A stretch of 64,000 nt of DNA. Source: GWE2-51-13 sp041736705. GTDB lineage: Bacteria > Bacillota_I > Bacilli_A > Erysipelotrichales > Erysipelotrichaceae. The stretch is taken from assembly GCA_041736705.1 (NCBI GenBank), contig JBGSTC010000012.1:36031-100030 (forward strand), given 5' to 3'. The translations under genes and the position numbers were made by a program. The notes under the pieces were generated by a model. The model searched no databases. It was not told where the DNA came from and saw nothing but the letters and a program-made list of their open reading frames with translations. Shown piece by piece: positions 61,146 to 64,000 of the stretch. Numbering within the stretch: the stretch's first letter is position 1; every line of letters begins with the position of its first letter.

Positions 61146-61442
61146 GGCTTCATCCTCCTTTATTTCACTTAATCGATTCACAACTAACAACGAAAGATGA
61201 TGCATTCTCTTTTGGAAAGTCTTAGCGACATAAATGATGCATCGACTTGGCTAAGCGAATCGATTTCGTTTGAAAATCGGATTCTGTGGGATTCAGTCGC
61301 TCGTCACTTCATTCCGCTTTCATTTTGCGAAAATGCGGACACTAAAACGCTAAATTGCGGTCAACATAAAGAAGGTCGATCCCAACTGACGAAGTTAGCA
61401 AATCAACCCTGCTTCTCCAAATTTTATTTTTCCCGATTAGCT
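61146..61442 (-). promoter_or_regulatory. Long (~300 nt) structured leader of the ATP-grasp/opine-DH/B12 operon
   Basis: From the predicted start near 61442 to the ATG. It can form hairpins such as CCGC-CATTTT-GCG-AAAATG-GCGG (about 61317-61342) and GAATC-GATTT-loop-AAATC-GATTC (61257-61284). ATGCATCAT-like direct repeats occur near 61198-61240. No B12 box or T-box was recognised, so it is not an identifiable cobalamin riboswitch. Confidence 0.45.
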
Positions 61443-61448
61443 AACTGA

Positions 61449-61477
61449 ATTGTATCAAAAACAAAGCAAACTGACAA
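61449..61477 (-). promoter_or_regulatory. Promoter of the ATP-grasp/opine-DH/B12 operon
   Basis: Minus strand TTGTCA (61472-61477) - 17 bp - TACAAT (61449-61454). The -35 is part of the inverted repeat at 61472-61500. Confidence 0.7.
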
Positions 61478-61500
61478 CTTTATAATGTCATAAGTTGTCA
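61472..61500. promoter_or_regulatory. Operator-like inverted repeat overlapping the -35
   Basis: TGACAACTT-N11-AAGTTGTCA, perfect 9-bp arms. Arm spacing and sequence fit a TetR-type or similar dimeric repressor. Confidence 0.55.
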
Positions 61501-61515
61501 ATTATGAAATATCTT

Positions 61516-61740
61516 TCATCTATCATGGATTGCTCTGACCAATAACGCATCGAAAACAATCATTTGTCGTATGATGATTCGTAGAATCGTTTCCGCTTGT
61601 TCTTTAGGTTGCGGATTCCCGACCACCCCCCGTTTCAACGAACCCTCTCCCTTTCCTTGATCAATCATTTCAATCATACGAATGAAGGGAATGGCCGTAC
61701 AACCATAAATCGAGACGGATTTTGTGGTAAAATGAGAAGC
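61516..61740 (-). pseudogene. Possible remnant of a TetR-like regulator C-terminus
   Basis: An open minus-strand stretch ending at TGA 61516-61518 encodes MIEMIDQGKGEGSLKRG followed by PKEQAETILRIIIRQMIVFD, reminiscent of the C-terminal ligand domain of TetR proteins. No N-terminal helix-turn-helix or start exists, because the frame runs into the divergent gene. It lies beside an operator-like inverted repeat. Weak case; it may be chance. Confidence 0.25.
61725..61733 (+). promoter_or_regulatory. Extended -10 of the ceramidase-like gene
   Basis: TGGTAAAAT; start point about 61740, placing the ATG at 61753 rather than at 61732. Confidence 0.5.
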
Positions 61741-61752
61741 AAGAGGTATCTT

Positions 61753-62922
61753 ATGAAAATCGGAACGAATCAAATCTGCATCAATCCGACACGGCCGATG
61801 GTCCCTGTCGGATTCATGACGCAAGTACGCAATGTATCCCAAGTCCGCGGCGACCTGATCGCAAGGATGGTGTTGATCGAAGACGGACCTATCCGTTGGC
61901 TCGCCATCACGATGGATAACCTGGGGGTAAGCCAGACATTCTTCCACAAAGTCGAAGAAAAGATGAAAGCGGTCATCGGCGAATGTGAGTTGACCCTATC
62001 CTGTACACATACCCATTTCGCCCCCTCGTTAGCGAACGCGATGGGGTTGTTTGAAGAGAATCCGGCCTATGTCGACTTCGTTCTTGAGCGATTGGTCCAT
62101 TGTCTGCGTAACTTGAAGATGAACGATGTGTTCAATCCCCGGATCGGATACAAGTCGGAACGTTTTACGGAAGTCGGTCGTAACCGGATCAGTGGGAGAA
62201 GCGACGACGATGTCATCGCGACCGTCGTCAGTTTGTTTGACGGTGAGAAACGATTGATCAATTTCCTGCACTATAACTGTCATCCCACCATTTCGGCCGA
62301 AGACGCCGCATACTTCAGTGCGGATTATGTTTCCATCGCGATCGAGCAGTTGACCGCCAAGTACCCCAACGAGTTCACCTTGTTCTTCCAAGGAGCCGCC
62401 GGGGATGTCAGCACGCGGTTTACCCGCCAGCAAAAGTCATACAACGAGACCATACGGCTTGGCCGGCTTCTCGGAATAAAGTTTTTGGACTTGCGCGACC
62501 ATGTGGAAGTGACCGAAGCGTTCACGCTGAAAGTGAGATCCAGGACGGTCGACCTTCACCACGAGATCAAGAAAATCGAAAATGTGGACACATCGTCGAT
62601 GAGCGAGAAAGAAATCCGTGAGTTGGAAGCCGGAAAGATAATGGTCCAGGTCATGCATACGAAACAAAATCTGTTTGCAAAACAGGCGCGTTTCACCGAC
62701 ATCAAGATCGGTCCGTTGCGGTTCTGCTTCCTTCCCTTCGAACTTTTTTCCGGATACTTACGTTTCTGCAACCCTTTCACGCTGATCGTCGGATACTCGC
62801 AAGGCTATGTCTGCTATGTCACCTTGCCCGACAATACGGAAGTGAGTTATGAGTCGTTGATGGAAACCATCACGGAACTAGATAAACAGCGTATCGTTTC
62901 CTTTTTGGAGGATCGGACATGA
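61753..62922 (+). CDS. Neutral/alkaline ceramidase-like hydrolase
   Basis: 389 aa. The motifs CTHTHFAPS near residue 83, NCHPTISAE near 175 and FQGAAGDVSTRFTR near 212 correspond to the Zn-binding HxH and conserved GAAGDV segments of neutral ceramidases (Ceramidase_alk). It is shorter than true ceramidases and lacks a signal peptide, so it probably acts in the cytosol on another amide. ATG 61753 behind AGAGGTATCTT. The stop overlaps the next start (ATGA), so the two are coupled. Divergent from the B12 operon. Confidence 0.82.
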   Translation: MKIGTNQICINPTRPMVPVGFMTQVRNVSQVRGDLIARMVLIEDGPIRWLAITMDNLGVSQTFFHKVEEKMKAVIGECELTLSCTHTHFAPSLANAMGLFEENPAYVDFVLERLVHCLRNLKMNDVFNPRIGYKSERFTEVGRNRISGRSDDDVIATVVSLFDGEKRLINFLHYNCHPTISAEDAAYFSADYVSIAIEQLTAKYPNEFTLFFQGAAGDVSTRFTRQQKSYNETIRLGRLLGIKFLDLRDHVEVTEAFTLKVRSRTVDLHHEIKKIENVDTSSMSEKEIRELEAGKIMVQVMHTKQNLFAKQARFTDIKIGPLRFCFLPFELFSGYLRFCNPFTLIVGYSQGYVCYVTLPDNTEVSYESLMETITELDKQRIVSFLEDRT

Positions 62923-63887
62923 GGAATCCGTTTCCGTATTCCGACGACAATAAGCGCTACCATACGTTCAATTATTATCTACGCCACCGTTTCGATGAAA
63001 AGGTGTTCAAAGTCGGATTGGATGCCGGGTTTACCTGCCCCAACCGGGATGGCAAAGCGGGATTCGGAGGATGCACTTTCTGTAACGCGATCGGATCGGG
63101 GGACTTCGGGGGATCGCGTCTGGATCCCTTGAATGTCCAGTTCGACCAAGGGGTGGCGATGATGAAGAGAAAATGGCCACATGGGAAAGCCATCGCCTAT
63201 TTCCAGTCCTTCACCAACACTTACGCGTCGCTTGAAGAAATCCAATCCAAATTCCAGCCGATCTTTCAGAGGGAGGATGTCTTGGCGATGGCGATCGCCA
63301 CCCGCCCCGATGCACTGGAAGACGATGTCTTGGACTATCTCGACCATTTGGCGGATCAGAAGGAAATCTGGCTCGAGCTGGGGCTGCAAAGCATCCATGA
63401 CGATTCCGCAAGAAACATCAACCGCGGACATGATTTCAAGACATTCAAGGACTCTTTCGAGCGGGTTCGCAAGACCAAGTTGAAAATCGCCGTGCATTTA
63501 CTTAACGGACTACCGGGTGAGACGAAAGAGATGATGATCGAAAGCGCGAAAGTCGTCGGATCGCTTCATCCCGACGCCGTGAAAATCCATATGCTGAACG
63601 TGTTGGAAAACACGAAGCTTGCGGAACAATACAAACAAAACCCTTTCCCTTTATTGACGATGGACGAGTACACCGACCTGATCGTCGCGCAACTCGAAGT
63701 CTTACCGCCAGAAATCGTCATCCAGCGGTTGACCGGGGACGGGGATCCAATGGATCTCATCGAACCGAAATGGACGATGAAGAAGACGATCGTACTCAAT
63801 CAGATCGATCAGAAAATGGTGCGACTGAACACAATGCAAGGTTCGAAATATCAAGAATACAATCATAACTACCGGCTTAGCCGGTAG
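62919..63887 (+). CDS. TIGR01212 family radical SAM protein
   Basis: 322 aa. The Fe-S site is in TCPNRDGKAGFGGCTFC near residue 33 (Cys pattern characteristic of the YhcC/YtqA family), followed by QSFTNTYAS, IATRPDALEDDVLDYL and WLELGLQS. Family function is unclear; SAM-dependent modification of a small molecule or tRNA has been suggested. It overlaps the ceramidase-like gene by 4 nt. The C-terminus is read inside a stem-loop (63876-63890). Confidence 0.93.
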   Translation: MRNPFPYSDDNKRYHTFNYYLRHRFDEKVFKVGLDAGFTCPNRDGKAGFGGCTFCNAIGSGDFGGSRLDPLNVQFDQGVAMMKRKWPHGKAIAYFQSFTNTYASLEEIQSKFQPIFQREDVLAMAIATRPDALEDDVLDYLDHLADQKEIWLELGLQSIHDDSARNINRGHDFKTFKDSFERVRKTKLKIAVHLLNGLPGETKEMMIESAKVVGSLHPDAVKIHMLNVLENTKLAEQYKQNPFPLLTMDEYTDLIVAQLEVLPPEIVIQRLTGDGDPMDLIEPKWTMKKTIVLNQIDQKMVRLNTMQGSKYQEYNHNYRLSR

Positions 63888-63890
63888 TTT
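63876..63890 (+). other. Stem-loop over the radical SAM stop codon
   Basis: AACTACCGGC-TTA-GCCGGTAGTT-like stem (approximately 63872-63891) with the TAG in the right arm. The following T3GCC is too short for a confident terminator. Confidence 0.5.
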
Positions 63891-64000
63891 GCCTTCGCCC
63901 TATAAGGGCTTGTTGCTGCCGTCCCCTCCGGGACGCCGAGGGCCTGACAGCCGCAGCGTTTCCTCAGCTGGCACCTTACGGTGCCTTTTCTACTGCTTTA
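63891..64000. ncRNA. GC-rich structured sequence at the window edge, partial
   Basis: No coding frame is credible. Several strong hairpins: GCCC-TATAA-GGGC (63898-63909), GTCCC-CTCC-GGGAC (63920-63933) and GGCACC-TTAC-GGTGCC followed by TTTTCT (63970-63990). Read on the minus strand it contains CTGTCAGGCC and, 20 nt later, GGCAGCAAC, loosely like the GUCAGG/AGCAGC core of SRP RNA, but the apical stem is too long. It may be part of an RNA gene continuing beyond base 64000. Confidence 0.3.

Noticed and set aside
61146..61442. Cobalamin riboswitch for the B12-protein operon
   Set aside because: Expected from context, but no B12 box (AGYCAGGAGACCTGCC-like) or GCCACTG segment could be found.
61197..61448. 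83-codon plus-strand open frame
   Set aside because: It lies antisense in the operon leader, lacks a Shine-Dalgarno, and has a hairpin-rich DNA basis.
1..64000. CRISPR array, insertion sequence, prophage or tRNA genes
   Set aside because: I looked for regularly spaced repeats, transposase or integrase genes and tRNA cloverleaf ends (GGTTCRANYCC with CCA) and found none.

Overview
This 64 kb window looks like chromosomal core genome from a low-redundancy Firmicutes/Tenericutes-type bacterium: Bacilli-like gene content, about half G+C, and short gaps. UGA is used as a normal stop (for example the ATGA overlaps at 15023-15026, 21320-21323 and 62919-62922), so it is not a UGA=Trp mycoplasma. An FtsW/RodA-type protein, a PASTA-domain kinase and an LTA-synthase-like enzyme point to a cell envelope with at least some wall-type polymers. 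Rnf, type III glutamine synthetase, RqcH, RNase J, PrkC/PrpC and CIRCE/HrcA control are the best clues. I would place it near Izemoplasma/Acholeplasma/Erysipelotrichia-like lineages, but this is inference from gene content only. I saw no tRNA, rRNA, CRISPR array, insertion sequence or prophage.

Layout. 1-2587: rnfC and a predicted rnfD-rnfG fusion (minus strand), facing apbE, the flavin transferase that would load it. 3942-8696: LTA-synthase-like protein, pgi with an S1-domain regulator, a divergent-PAP2 membrane protein, an Nfu-type Fe-S protein and a rubredoxin-like protein. 8961-15826: type III glutamine synthetase, DegV, an AI-2E-type permease, nadE and a GNAT protein. 15827-17481: a 0.5 kb gene-free stretch of degenerate repeated hairpins, then a three-gene DUF2089 operon with an operator-like palindrome. 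17482-20689: orphan gene, ftsZ, ftsA-like, rpmB. 20715-30357: one long minus-strand set gmk-priA-rsmB-rlmN-prpC-prkC-rsgA-rpe-thiN (translation, ribosome assembly, Ser/Thr signalling). 30443-35953: rqcH, a metallopeptidase, a small lipoprotein, an SDR enzyme, a flippase-like protein and a LUD protein.

36055-43344: heat-shock block hrcA-grpE-dnaK-dnaJ-clpB with two CIRCE elements before hrcA and one before clpB. 43386-54460: an unknown lipoprotein, fba, pgeF, ftsW-rsmD-coaD, azlCD, def-rnj, a LiaF-like protein, a phosphoesterase with an eroded active site, and mgsA. leuS (to 56866) carries a complete T-box leader and is followed directly by mgsA, so leucine starvation should also raise methylglyoxal synthase.

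57204-61145 is the most unusual part: an operon of an ATP-grasp ligase, an opine-dehydrogenase-family enzyme and a large protein with an N-terminal cobalamin-binding motif and a mutase-like body. It is preceded by a promoter inside an inverted repeat and a ~300-nt leader. It is divergent from a ceramidase-like hydrolase translationally coupled to a TIGR01212 radical SAM protein. This is the best candidate for an undescribed system.
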